IMG/VR virus record: IMGVR_UViG_3300004369_000006 | Coordinates: 19,288-83,287 of that record | Strand: one strand, 5' to 3' | DNA: 64,000 nt | DNA from: a virus | In this document: piece by piece, positions 32,870-42,131 of the stretch | Numbering within the stretch: the stretch's first letter is position 1 | How the letters are laid out: every line of letters starts with the position of its first letter | The notes under the pieces: model-generated | What the model saw: only the letters and a program-made list of their open reading frames with translations | Told to the model about the DNA's origin: nothing | Databases searched by the model: none | Made by a program: the position numbers and the translations under genes

Positions 32870-35236
32870 ATGGATAGAGTATTAAGTGAGTTTCCAAGAC
32901 AGAAGCTCCCAATTAGCAAAAAGAACAAGAAGTGGCGTGAGCAGTGCGTTGATGCCTTAGACATCGGCGGATACTTTGTATCTGAGCACACCCGTAAGTC
33001 AGTACGTGACAAGAAGATTAACATGGACTTGTACTACGGTAAAGTAGATAAATCTGAAGTAGTAGCGGTATGTAATCCTACAGGGTTGCAAGAGCTGAAT
33101 ATCGTACCTGATAACCTACAGCATTATCCGCTTATATCACCCCGTGTAGATATCCTACTTGGTGAGGAAGCAAAAAGACGATTTGATTGGAAAGTAATGG
33201 TAACGAATCCTACTGCTATTTCCATGAAAGAATCACGGCTTATTGAAGAAGTACGTAATCGTGTAGTCAGTCTTATTCAGAATACGGCTATGAACCAACA
33301 AGAGTTGGAGCGTGAGATGAAAAAGTTACAAGACTATGTAAGCTACGACTATCAGGATATGGTAGAGGTAGTAGGTACTAAGATTCTTAAGCACTACTGG
33401 AATGAGTATCAGATGCATGACATCTTCAACCGTGGCTTTTTTGATGGCTTGGTTATGGGTGAGGAAATCTATTATTCCTATGTCAGCAACGGTGAGCCTA
33501 TCTTACGTAAGCTAAATCCTCTTTCAGTACATACTCTGCGGTCAGGATACTCTAACAAGATTGAGGATTCTGATATCATTGCTATTGAGGAGTATTGGTC
33601 ACTAGGACAAGTACTTGATCACTTCCATGACTTTTTAAGTCCTAAGGATGTAGACAGGGTAGAGCGTTGGGCTGTAGGGTCTAAGAACAATGCTAAAGAT
33701 CCTTTTGTTTCCGAGCAGCCTTATGAGCCCATTATCGGGTCTATAGTAGCGGCAGATGGTTCAGAGGATTTCTTAATAGATACCTTACAGCATACCTTGC
33801 AAATGAATGGTGCATCTATTGGTCAACCATTTGATTACTCAGGTAACATTCGTGTATTGCAGGTATTTTGGCGCAGTATGCGTAAGATGTTGAAGGTACG
33901 CAGATTGGATGAATTTGGAGATTGGATAGAAGAACTTATGCCTGAAAACTACATCATTCGTGCTGATGAAGGTGAAACTGCAGAAACAGTTTACATCAAC
34001 GAATGGTGGGAAGGAGTTAAACTAGGAACAGATGTGTATCCTTATGTACGTCCTAAGATGGAGCAGTACCGTAAGTTAAATAACCCTAGCGTATGTTTTC
34101 CTGGCATTTCAGGGATTATCTACTCACACAATGGACAGCAAGCTCATTCGCTTGTAGACAGGGCTAAGAACGTCCAATATTTGTATGATGTAGTACACCA
34201 CCGTCTTAACGAAGCATTAGCTACTAACCACGGTAAATTACTTGAAATGGACTTTGCATCAGTGCCTAAAGGTTGGGATGTAAAGCAATGGCTTACTTAC
34301 GCTAAAAAAGCTAAAATTGTAGTACGTGATAGTTTCAAAGAAAACACTAAAGGTGCTAACGTAGGTACAATATCAGGCAACATGGCACGTGGGGGCCACG
34401 GAGTCATAGATGCTGAACAAGGTGCATTCCTGCAACAGCACATTGCCATTATGGAATATCTACGTAGGCAGATAGGTGAGATTACAGGTATTACTGAACA
34501 GCGTTTGGGTAACATTGCCAACCGTGAAACCGTAGGCGGTGTAGAGCGTTCTGTAGCACAATCATCTCATGTAACCGAGTATTGGTTTGCACAACATGAG
34601 CAAGCTAAGATTAAAGCTCTGGAGATGTTTTTAGAAACTGCTAAGCTTGCACTTAAAGGCAAGAACAAAAAAGCGCAGTACATCTTAGACGATGCTAGTA
34701 TTGAAATCCTTGATTTAAATCCTGAGGTTCTACTTAACGCAGACTTAGGTATCTCTTTGGTATCTAGTGTACAATCGCAAGAACTTAAGCAGAACATTCA
34801 GCAACTTGCTCATGCCGCAATGCAAAACGGAGCTATTCAGTTGTCTACTCTTGTAGATATCTATACCGATGGTTCTATTGCTACTATGCGTAAGCGTATT
34901 AAGGACGGAGAAGATTCTATTATGCAACGTCAAGAGCAACAGCAACAACAAACTATGCAACTTCAACAGCAGCAATTACAAATGCAAGCGTTGAAAGAGC
35001 ATAACAATATGTTAGCGGATATGCAGAAGTTTACCCTGAATTTAGATCTTGAAAATGCTAAGCTGTCAAGTAAGGAACAAGTTGAGCTAGAAAAGATCCA
35101 AATAGAAAGGGAAAAAGTAAACCAACAAATGTTGCAGTTTATTCAGGAACAAACTAACAAGTTAAAAATGAATCAAGACGACAACAATACGGATAAGTAC
35201 GTAGCTGACAAAAGAAATACTCAGCGAAATACTTAA
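32870..35236 (+). CDS. Portal protein
   Basis: The 788-residue protein lies between terminase and scaffold/capsid genes and has portal features: ILLGEEAKRRFDWKVMV near residue 97, GITEQRLGN and VERSVAQSSHV near 540-560 (a pattern seen in many portal proteins), and a long Gln-rich coiled C-terminus (residues about 680-770) that could form the internal barrel. Twelve copies form the ring through which DNA enters and leaves and to which ring proteins attach. The length agrees with crAss-like portals. Confidence 0.85.
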   Translation: MDRVLSEFPRQKLPISKKNKKWREQCVDALDIGGYFVSEHTRKSVRDKKINMDLYYGKVDKSEVVAVCNPTGLQELNIVPDNLQHYPLISPRVDILLGEEAKRRFDWKVMVTNPTAISMKESRLIEEVRNRVVSLIQNTAMNQQELEREMKKLQDYVSYDYQDMVEVVGTKILKHYWNEYQMHDIFNRGFFDGLVMGEEIYYSYVSNGEPILRKLNPLSVHTLRSGYSNKIEDSDIIAIEEYWSLGQVLDHFHDFLSPKDVDRVERWAVGSKNNAKDPFVSEQPYEPIIGSIVAADGSEDFLIDTLQHTLQMNGASIGQPFDYSGNIRVLQVFWRSMRKMLKVRRLDEFGDWIEELMPENYIIRADEGETAETVYINEWWEGVKLGTDVYPYVRPKMEQYRKLNNPSVCFPGISGIIYSHNGQQAHSLVDRAKNVQYLYDVVHHRLNEALATNHGKLLEMDFASVPKGWDVKQWLTYAKKAKIVVRDSFKENTKGANVGTISGNMARGGHGVIDAEQGAFLQQHIAIMEYLRRQIGEITGITEQRLGNIANRETVGGVERSVAQSSHVTEYWFAQHEQAKIKALEMFLETAKLALKGKNKKAQYILDDASIEILDLNPEVLLNADLGISLVSSVQSQELKQNIQQLAHAAMQNGAIQLSTLVDIYTDGSIATMRKRIKDGEDSIMQRQEQQQQQTMQLQQQQLQMQALKEHNNMLADMQKFTLNLDLENAKLSSKEQVELEKIQIEREKVNQQMLQFIQEQTNKLKMNQDDNNTDKYVADKRNTQRNT

Positions 35237-35290
35237 TCTACTTTGTTGGTATTAAAAAACTATACCTACCTAAAAGTACACTTTATATGC

Positions 35291-35322
35291 CTTGTTATTA
35301 TACTTTTATGGTTGTAGTTTTG
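35291..35322 (+). promoter_or_regulatory. Bacteroidota-type promoter of the scaffold/capsid genes
   Basis: CTTG (35291-35294), a 20-base spacer and TAGTTTTG (35315-35322) fit the host consensus. It is followed by the leader GAGAACTTTAAATTAAAA (35337-35354), an exact copy of which precedes the gene at 54709. Confidence 0.6.
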
Positions 35323-35358
35323 TAAAGAAGCAATAGGAGAACTTTAAATTAAAATAAT

Positions 35359-36546
35359 ATGTCAACAGAAAACGACAATTTATTTAGCGATGTTAGCTTT
35401 GAGGATGTAGCAGACTTCCTCGATAATACCATGGCTGATGTAGAGCAAACGCCTGATGTCCCTGAAATGGACACAGACACCACCGAAGTAAACGATTCTG
35501 TAATCCAGGAATTATCCGATGAGGATCCTGTAGATTTAGATGGTTTTGATAATATAAATACCAGTGAGGGTGCAAGCCTAGAGAACGTAGCTGGAGAAAG
35601 TCAAGAGAGTGCAAGTAGTGCACCTTCCAGTCCAAGTTCTCCTTCCAGCGTTTATCACGCCCTTGCTTCCGCTTTACATCAGGAAGGTGCGCTACCCTCT
35701 TTTGATCCTGAAAAACAAAAAGTTGAAGATGTAGAAGGGCTTATTTCTGCCATCCAAAACGAAATCAGGAATCAAGAATTAGCGCATTTATCAGACCGAC
35801 AAAAGCGTGTGCTTAAAGCCTTTGAAACAGGAATCCCTGAAGAAGAGATTGTAAGCTACGAAAAATCTATTGATGACTTGTCTAGCATTAGCGATGACGA
35901 AATCAAAGAGAATGTCGAGTTACGTCAGACTATTATTACCGAAGCTTATAAAGCTCAAGGTATGAGTGCTGACAAAGCGCAGAAGTTAGCTAAGCGTGCA
36001 TTTGATGCAGGTGAGGATTTAGAAGAGGCTATGGAAAGTCATCAGTTCCTCAAGCAACAAATGGAAGCTGAATACGAGAACCGTCTTAAGATGGAACAAG
36101 AACAACGTAAGCAGTACGAAGCTGAAGCTAAACAACGCATTGAGGACATCAAGAAAACCGTATTTGATGAGAAGAATGAAATCATCAAAGGCGCACCTGT
36201 AACAAAGAACATTCGTACTAAAGTGTATGAGTCTATGACTAACGTTGCAGGTCATGATGAACAAGGTCGTCCATATAACCAAATTATGCAGGCACGTATG
36301 GAAAACCCAACAAATTTTGAGATTGCATTGCACACTGCTTTTGTACTTACTAATGGATTTAAAGACATGAGTAAGCTAGTACAAAAAAGCAAGAGTGATG
36401 CAGTATCTGAACTAGATAAAACATTACGCAGTGGGGTATTAGATTTTGGCATTGGTTCACCAGCGTCATCTACAGACCCAGGAGCTCCTAATGATCCTAA
36501 CTTTGGTAAGGAACTTGAAGAGCTAGCACGTAATTTATTAGGTTAA
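35359..36546 (+). CDS. Scaffold-like protein
   Basis: The 395-residue protein is highly acidic in its first 130 residues, with a Ser/Pro-rich linker (SSAPSSPSSPSS). A long charged coiled coil follows (residues about 190-285: MEAEYENRLKMEQEQRKQYEAEAKQR in parts). Position just before the major capsid gene, acidic composition and coiled coil are typical of capsid scaffolding proteins. No protease motif was seen. It has its own promoter, giving scaffold and capsid extra expression. Confidence 0.7.
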   Translation: MSTENDNLFSDVSFEDVADFLDNTMADVEQTPDVPEMDTDTTEVNDSVIQELSDEDPVDLDGFDNINTSEGASLENVAGESQESASSAPSSPSSPSSVYHALASALHQEGALPSFDPEKQKVEDVEGLISAIQNEIRNQELAHLSDRQKRVLKAFETGIPEEEIVSYEKSIDDLSSISDDEIKENVELRQTIITEAYKAQGMSADKAQKLAKRAFDAGEDLEEAMESHQFLKQQMEAEYENRLKMEQEQRKQYEAEAKQRIEDIKKTVFDEKNEIIKGAPVTKNIRTKVYESMTNVAGHDEQGRPYNQIMQARMENPTNFEIALHTAFVLTNGFKDMSKLVQKSKSDAVSELDKTLRSGVLDFGIGSPASSTDPGAPNDPNFGKELEELARNLLG

Positions 36547-36571
36547 TATTAAAAGCTAAATTTTATAAACA

Positions 36572-38086
36572 ATGAGTCGTATAAGTATCTTACAAACGTC
36601 CGCGTCAAAAGCGTGGTCAGGATTTACCGACAAAAATCACATCGGTCAAATCTTCCATTCAAAGCCACAAGTTGCTAGCAACATTGTGAGCCGTATGCTT
36701 GCTCAAACTCATGGTTCTTCATTGAACATGACTTTGGACAGTATCCCCGCCCTGTATCTTGATACAGATGATGATTACACTTGGCAGTTAATTGGTAGCT
36801 CAGATCGTAACATCGAGCTTGTAGAAGCTTGGAGTGATCCTACTGGAACTGTTATTTTATCTACTGACACTAACATTGGTATCGCAGGACAAGAGTTTTA
36901 TCTTGTATTCCCTGAGCGTTGGTTTTCTGATGTAAACGTAATCGTAGGTGAGAAAAACGAAATTTATCCTATTCAAGTAGTAGCTGATCCACAGCCACAC
37001 GGAACCGACTGGGTTTACAAGTGTGTTATGTGGGGTGATGCTCAGACTGAAGGTATGCCTGGCGAAGAACTCGTAGGTGGTAAGCGTTTCAGCAAAGAAG
37101 CATCTCCTGTAGAAGACGCTCTGTCTGTAAAAGGTGGTGAAGTTGGGTTCAGCTCACCAATCACTTTCCGTAACCACTTCTCACAAATTCGTATGCAGTA
37201 TGAAGCTCCTGGCAACATGCGCAACATGAAGTTTGTTGGTTCTAAAGTGCCTTACGTAGACAATTCAGGAAACAAAAAAGAATTTGTTACTTGGATGGAC
37301 TGGTTGAACTATGAGTTCGAATATCAGTTTGATCGTGAGAAAACAAAATGGATTTGGTTTGGACGTAGTGCTCGTGATGCAGGTGGTCGTTTCTTGAACA
37401 AAGGAAAATCAGGTCGTGTAATTCGTGCAGGTGCTGGTATCCGTGAGCAAATGGAAACTGCTAACACTTATTACTACAACTACTTCTCGATTGACTTGCT
37501 TACAAACATCTTGACTGACTTGGCTGAAAACAAGTTGGAGTATGATGAGCGTAAGTTTGTTATTCGTACTGGAGAGCGTGGTGCTATCCTTTTCCACAAA
37601 GCTGTATCTGATGTAGCTTCAGGATGGACTCCACTTCAGGATTCTACTGCTCAGTCTAGCACCCAATCTATGTTGCATGAAAATGCTCGTAAATTCGGTT
37701 ACCAATACACTGAGTACATGGCTCCTAACCAGATTCATGTGAAAATCGAAGTAGATCCTTTGTATTCTGATCCTGTACGTAACAAGATCCCTGCACCTTC
37801 TAATGGTCACTTCATTGGAGGTTTGGCAGAGTCTTACCGTATGGACATCTTAGACATCGGTACTATTGATGGTGAGCCTAACATTCGCAAGGTATATCCT
37901 AAGAATGAGCCAGATGTAACTGCTTACATCCCTGGACTTCGTGATCCATTTAGCCCAACTGGTGCTAAGCCTAAGCAAATTGCAAGCCCTAAAGACGGTT
38001 ACTATGTAACTAAGTTTGCAACTTGTTCTGCGATGGTGAAAGACCCAACTCGCACTGCAAGCTTGATCCCATCAATCTTGCGTTAA
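36572..38086 (+). CDS. Major capsid protein
   Basis: The 504-residue protein, starting MSRISILQTSASKAW, has the size and position of crAss-like major capsid proteins (HK97 fold family). It follows the scaffold gene and precedes head-completion genes. Features include an early basic helix, a Trp/Tyr-rich middle (EYQFDREKTKWIWFGR), and a conserved-looking C-terminal GYYVTKFATCSAMVKDP. Codon use switches to the more C-containing codons typical of strongly expressed genes. A strong hairpin follows the stop. Confidence 0.85.
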   Translation: MSRISILQTSASKAWSGFTDKNHIGQIFHSKPQVASNIVSRMLAQTHGSSLNMTLDSIPALYLDTDDDYTWQLIGSSDRNIELVEAWSDPTGTVILSTDTNIGIAGQEFYLVFPERWFSDVNVIVGEKNEIYPIQVVADPQPHGTDWVYKCVMWGDAQTEGMPGEELVGGKRFSKEASPVEDALSVKGGEVGFSSPITFRNHFSQIRMQYEAPGNMRNMKFVGSKVPYVDNSGNKKEFVTWMDWLNYEFEYQFDREKTKWIWFGRSARDAGGRFLNKGKSGRVIRAGAGIREQMETANTYYYNYFSIDLLTNILTDLAENKLEYDERKFVIRTGERGAILFHKAVSDVASGWTPLQDSTAQSSTQSMLHENARKFGYQYTEYMAPNQIHVKIEVDPLYSDPVRNKIPAPSNGHFIGGLAESYRMDILDIGTIDGEPNIRKVYPKNEPDVTAYIPGLRDPFSPTGAKPKQIASPKDGYYVTKFATCSAMVKDPTRTASLIPSILR

Positions 38087-38097
38087 TATATATAGCT

Positions 38098-38134
38098 AAG
38101 GAAACGGGGGAAGAAAACTTCCCCCACCTTCCTT
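38098..38134 (+). terminator. Strong hairpin after the capsid gene
   Basis: GGGGGAAG-AAAA-CTTCCCCC forms a perfect 8-bp stem with a tetraloop and outer AAGG/CCTT pairing. No T-run follows, so it may protect the capsid mRNA end or only partly terminate. Confidence 0.6.
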
Positions 38135-38172
38135 AAAATAGTAATTTGGAAGCAATTAAATAAGGAGAAAAA

Positions 38173-39036
38173 ATGGCAACAAAAACAAAGACAAGTTCTT
38201 TTACATTACCTGACAAAAAGATTAGGATTGTACCTAACAAGAAAGGCACAGCTTTCATTCCTGACACTTCACATCCTGCAAGTTTCTTGATGGATGGGTG
38301 TAAGAATGTTTATGTAGTACCACAATTGCGCAATGGACAATTGCAGAATCCTTTGACTGACGAGGAAAAAGATTTCTTTGAAAACTCATCAGAATCAGGA
38401 TTAAGCTTTGAAGCAGGAGAGTTGAGTATCTACAAGAAGAAAGATAACTTTTGGAATAACTTCTCGGTGGAGTTAGGCAAGAGTAGTAAAACATTGGATT
38501 TAAGTAATCCATATGATTATTTTGAATACAAAGTCTTATTGTTAAATTCTGAGTTCGTAGCACCTGATTATGATTCACGAAATGACAAGCGGACATATAA
38601 ATATTATTTAGTTGACGATTTAGATGAAGCTAAAAGCAAATCAGCAGAATACGGCAAAGAAGCTGCAGCGTGGAGGTACTTCGATGAGGTCACCAAAGAC
38701 CGAGCAAAAGTGCGTAGTGTTCTGCGACTTATGGGTAACTCTACGTCAACAGATGACTCAGACGACTTTTTAGCAAAAGAGTTAGGGTCAATTATTAAGA
38801 ATCCTGGAGGTATCGATAGGTTCTTAAGTATAGTTGAAGACGGAGATATTGAGTTAAAGATGTTTATTCATCAGGCTTTAGAAATCCGAGCTTTAACTTA
38901 CAAGAAAGGAAACTACTACTTAAACGGTAAAACAAGTCCAATTGGAGATTTTGAAGCAGTAGTGAAATTCTTTAAAGAAGATGAGAATAGTGAACTTATG
39001 GTTACTATTAAAGCTAAAATTAAATCAGTGCTATAA
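38173..39036 (+). CDS. Capsid-associated protein of unknown function
   Basis: The 287-residue protein starts with a basic beta-rich region (FTLPDKKIRIVPNKKGTAFI) and ends in charged helices. The gene directly follows the capsid gene, where crAss-like phages place an auxiliary capsid or head-completion protein. No motif recognised; the role is inferred from position. It has a fair start region AGGAG seven bases upstream of the ATG. Confidence 0.65.
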   Translation: MATKTKTSSFTLPDKKIRIVPNKKGTAFIPDTSHPASFLMDGCKNVYVVPQLRNGQLQNPLTDEEKDFFENSSESGLSFEAGELSIYKKKDNFWNNFSVELGKSSKTLDLSNPYDYFEYKVLLLNSEFVAPDYDSRNDKRTYKYYLVDDLDEAKSKSAEYGKEAAAWRYFDEVTKDRAKVRSVLRLMGNSTSTDDSDDFLAKELGSIIKNPGGIDRFLSIVEDGDIELKMFIHQALEIRALTYKKGNYYLNGKTSPIGDFEAVVKFFKEDENSELMVTIKAKIKSVL

Positions 39037-39039
39037 TAT

Positions 39040-39798
39040 ATGAACGCACAAGAGTTTAAAGTAAGGTTTGAAACATTGTATCAGAGTGGCGGAAGAACAT
39101 TATCTTCTGCCCCTCTTGATGATTATGAGATATCTGTATTTCTTACAGATGCTCAGATGATGCTTATTAAGCAACATTATAATCCTTACGGTAATACTTA
39201 TCAAGAAGGCTTTGAACGCTCTGAGAAAAGACGTAGAGAGTTTTCTGAGCTTGTGCGTAATAATAGTTCTGCACCTCCTTTTACAGATAACACATTACAG
39301 ATTGGCGATAGCACAAGTTTGTTATTTAATTTGCCACAAGATGTAATGTTTATTGTACAAGAAAAAGCATTGGTTCGTTCACAGAATCCTTGCTATAACG
39401 GAACTTATGTGGACATTAAACCTATTACACACGATAGGTATAATTCCCACAAGAAGAATCCCTTTCGTAAGCCAGACCCTGAAATTATTTGGCGAATGGA
39501 TTTAGGGGATAACAATAACGATAATACACGAGGTATTGTAGAATTAATTTTTGATCCTATTATATTTCCTATTCGTTATGATTGTCGCTATGTGAAGAAA
39601 CCTAGTCCTATCATTGTAAGTGACGTATCATTGATTGATCCAACACTTACTATTGAAGGTATTACGGGTCCTTCAGAGAGTGATATAAGTGATGAATTTC
39701 ACGAAGAAATAGTAAAACTTGCAGTATCATTAGCATGGGGTTACCAGGGTAATCCTTTAACACAAGTCGGTATAGGCTTGGCTAGAGCTGCTGAATAA
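39040..39798 (+). CDS. Ring/adaptor-like (tail tubular gp4-type) protein
   Basis: The 252-residue protein resembles the helical bundle adaptors of podoviruses: N-terminal FKVRFETLYQSGG, an acidic DDYEISVFLTDAQMMLIKQHY segment and a C-terminal helix (DEFHEEIVKLAVSLAW). Two later proteins (55014-55745 and 56559-57527) share the same outline, N-terminal helix, acidic turn, then a C-terminal HEEIV/VIEQLL/VIERIG helix. Such rings join portal and tail in crAss-like virions. Confidence 0.6.
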   Translation: MNAQEFKVRFETLYQSGGRTLSSAPLDDYEISVFLTDAQMMLIKQHYNPYGNTYQEGFERSEKRRREFSELVRNNSSAPPFTDNTLQIGDSTSLLFNLPQDVMFIVQEKALVRSQNPCYNGTYVDIKPITHDRYNSHKKNPFRKPDPEIIWRMDLGDNNNDNTRGIVELIFDPIIFPIRYDCRYVKKPSPIIVSDVSLIDPTLTIEGITGPSESDISDEFHEEIVKLAVSLAWGYQGNPLTQVGIGLARAAE

Positions 39799-39835
39799 CT
39801 TTGTAAATTTTGTTTAATTAATACCTTTTTCAAAA

Positions 39836-41068
39836 ATGAGCGAATTTCAAAAATCAACATTCCAAGTGCTCGTTGCAGGTACTACCGCAGGCTCTTATCA
39901 GCCTACTGGTACATTTAGTGATCTAAATGACTTCCTTGCAAACGGTGCTGACTTGGAGCTCGCTATGTTTGACGCTGCAGGTGGTGCTGTAGGTTCAGGA
40001 GATTCTTTCTTCTTCGTACTTAAAAATGCAAAAGAAGCTAATGGATTTGTCCGTTCAGAACTTATTAACCCTGCTAAAATTTCAAGTGCACGCTATGCAG
40101 ACTTTGCTGCTGGCACAAACCAAGTATCTTACATTGGGTTTAACGGAACTTCAGGATCATTTGATACACCTGCTGGTGGAGCTGGATTGCTTTACCAAGC
40201 TAACTTCATGATTCCTGAGTATGGTTCACACAGTGCAAATGACTTTGCAATCCGTCAAGGACACTACCAAGCTGCTGCTGCAGATGGTCAAGTACAAGTT
40301 GCTAACGGTCTTACCCAAAGTATTGTTTGGAACATGAGCCGTGATGCAGACACCATTATGCGTCCTCATCGTATTACTAGTAGTACTACTGCTACTCCAG
40401 CAGCTGGTGCTATTGTACCTACACTTGGACAAAAAGTAGTATCCGTTACTACTGCTCTTACAACTGCTATTCCTGCTGTAGGAGATTACTTAGGAATTAC
40501 TGTATCTGTAAACGGTTCTAACGTAATTACTTATTACAAAGTAGTTGCTATTAACAACGTAAACGGTGGTACAATTACTTTGGATACTGAATTCCAAGGA
40601 CCTACTGGTTCTGTAGCATTTGGTGCTCTTCGTGTTGTAACTGCTGCTAACGCTGCTTTAGGTAACTGGGGTATTGCTCTTGTAGGTGGTGACAAGAAAT
40701 TTGTACTTGGTAAAATGGAACTTGGTAAAATGAAGTTCACTACCACTTTGATTGACATGGGTACTACTACTCTTACTGACAAAGCTACTTCAGCTTATGT
40801 AGGTAATGGAGATGGTCGCCGTGTACAAGAGCTTGAGTGGGCTGGACAAGGAAATGAGCGTGATCTCTATCGTACGGGAGAACCTTATTTGTTTGACGAA
40901 GTAATCAATGCAGTTGCTGCTGCTTCTTATGATGTTGTAGCATTTAATTACTTCTCTGAAACAGAAAGTGAATTTGTGAATACACGTTCACCACGTCAGC
41001 TTTATGTAGCCGTTGAAGAATCAGAAGCTTCTTTGAAAGCAGACTTAACTGCTGCAGGGATTATCTAA
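39836..41068 (+). CDS. Abundant-type structural protein of unknown role
   Basis: The 410-residue protein is rich in Ala, Gly, Thr and Val with a beta-structured pattern. Its codon use is like that of the capsid gene and it has its own downstream terminator, all signs of a strongly expressed virion protein. A TAACTTTG box (39796-39803) lies upstream. It could be a head decoration, head fibre or tail-tube component. No diagnostic motif was found and the role remains open. Confidence 0.6.
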   Translation: MSEFQKSTFQVLVAGTTAGSYQPTGTFSDLNDFLANGADLELAMFDAAGGAVGSGDSFFFVLKNAKEANGFVRSELINPAKISSARYADFAAGTNQVSYIGFNGTSGSFDTPAGGAGLLYQANFMIPEYGSHSANDFAIRQGHYQAAAADGQVQVANGLTQSIVWNMSRDADTIMRPHRITSSTTATPAAGAIVPTLGQKVVSVTTALTTAIPAVGDYLGITVSVNGSNVITYYKVVAINNVNGGTITLDTEFQGPTGSVAFGALRVVTAANAALGNWGIALVGGDKKFVLGKMELGKMKFTTTLIDMGTTTLTDKATSAYVGNGDGRRVQELEWAGQGNERDLYRTGEPYLFDEVINAVAAASYDVVAFNYFSETESEFVNTRSPRQLYVAVEESEASLKADLTAAGII

Positions 41069-41104
41069 TAACTTCGACTACTTATTGCTATAAGTATTGT
41101 ATAA

Positions 41105-41137
41105 GAGAGGGGTACATGTATTGTACCTCTCTTTTTT
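41105..41137 (+). terminator. Intrinsic terminator
   Basis: GAGAGG(GG)TACA / TGTACCTCTC form a long stem with a two-G bulge, followed by seven T residues. It closes the capsid-side transcript. Confidence 0.85.
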
Positions 41138-41170
41138 TATTTCTAATTTTATAGCTAAATTCCTTATACT

Positions 41171-41755
41171 ATGAACTTTACTGCAACAGCAGCTACTAAT
41201 CAAAAGTCCATTGTTTTAGTGACAGATCTTGCAACAGTAAATGCAGATTATCCCGTATTAGAAATCTATATTAATAATACCCTGTTTGGAACGCTAGTTG
41301 TTGGAGGAAGTGTTACAGTAACAAATGGAACTACATATACTACTACATCAGGTATGTCTAACCTATTATTTACTGCATTAGGTTTAGACATGACTTTTAG
41401 TATTACTACTTCAGTACTAGGGCTTACAACACCTCCTGCAGCAGATGATATTTTAAACACTGGTATTTATCAATTCAAGTTGATTCCACAAAATGACAGT
41501 GTAAATTCAGAACAATACGCAGGAGAAGCAATTACACATGAGATTATGTGTTGCATTACGGATAAGCTATCTGATTTATATTGTGGAAATAGTACCTGCG
41601 ACAAAGGCGATGTACTAAAATCTGTTAGTAATATTAACGGAGCTATTACAGGGGCACGATATAGTGCTTTACAATTAAAATTTGATGATGCTATTTGTCT
41701 GTATAACGTAGCAAGTTCACTCTGTGGTTCTGACTGCGGATGTGGATGTAGCTAA
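41171..41755 (+). CDS. Structural protein with Cys-rich C-terminus
   Basis: The 194-residue protein has a beta-rich N-terminal half (residues 1-95, Thr/Val-rich) and a C-terminal half with many Cys (CCITDKLSDLYC, STCDKGD, CGSDCGCGCS at the end). The Cys pairs could bind metal or form disulfides in the virion. The next gene encodes another Cys-rich small protein. No family named. Confidence 0.65.
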   Translation: MNFTATAATNQKSIVLVTDLATVNADYPVLEIYINNTLFGTLVVGGSVTVTNGTTYTTTSGMSNLLFTALGLDMTFSITTSVLGLTTPPAADDILNTGIYQFKLIPQNDSVNSEQYAGEAITHEIMCCITDKLSDLYCGNSTCDKGDVLKSVSNINGAITGARYSALQLKFDDAICLYNVASSLCGSDCGCGCS

Positions 41756-41765
41756 AAGATAAGCC

Positions 41766-42131
41766 ATGGCAAAGTATTTTGATGACGCATATATAGATGA
41801 TTTACTCGGACAGCTTTCTCAAGCTATTTGGCGTAAATCAGCTAAACTATGTCACGGGGTAGAAACAGGTGATTTTGATTGCAACTTTCTTGAGATTGAA
41901 GAAATCACTATCCTTGCAGATATTATTAAGAATCATCCTACTTGTATCAAGTCAGATGCTTCTTGGAATTGTATTATAGATCGGGTACAAGACTTTATTG
42001 ATACTTGTAACATTCCTGGTCCTGTATTACCGCCACAAATAGTAGTACCTAGCTGTGACGATAACAACATATTAACTGAAAACTTATTCTGTATCATTAC
42101 AGAACAAGGAGAATTTGTAATTATAGAATAA
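41766..42131 (+). CDS. Small Cys-rich protein
   Basis: The 121-residue acidic protein carries about eight Cys residues spread through the chain (LCHGVE, FDCNFLE, TCIKSD, NCIIDR, DTCNIPG, SCDDNN, LFCI). Its spacing, ten bases after the other Cys-rich gene, suggests a partner relation. Structural role in head or fibre attachment is inference. Confidence 0.6.
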   Translation: MAKYFDDAYIDDLLGQLSQAIWRKSAKLCHGVETGDFDCNFLEIEEITILADIIKNHPTCIKSDASWNCIIDRVQDFIDTCNIPGPVLPPQIVVPSCDDNNILTENLFCIITEQGEFVIIE

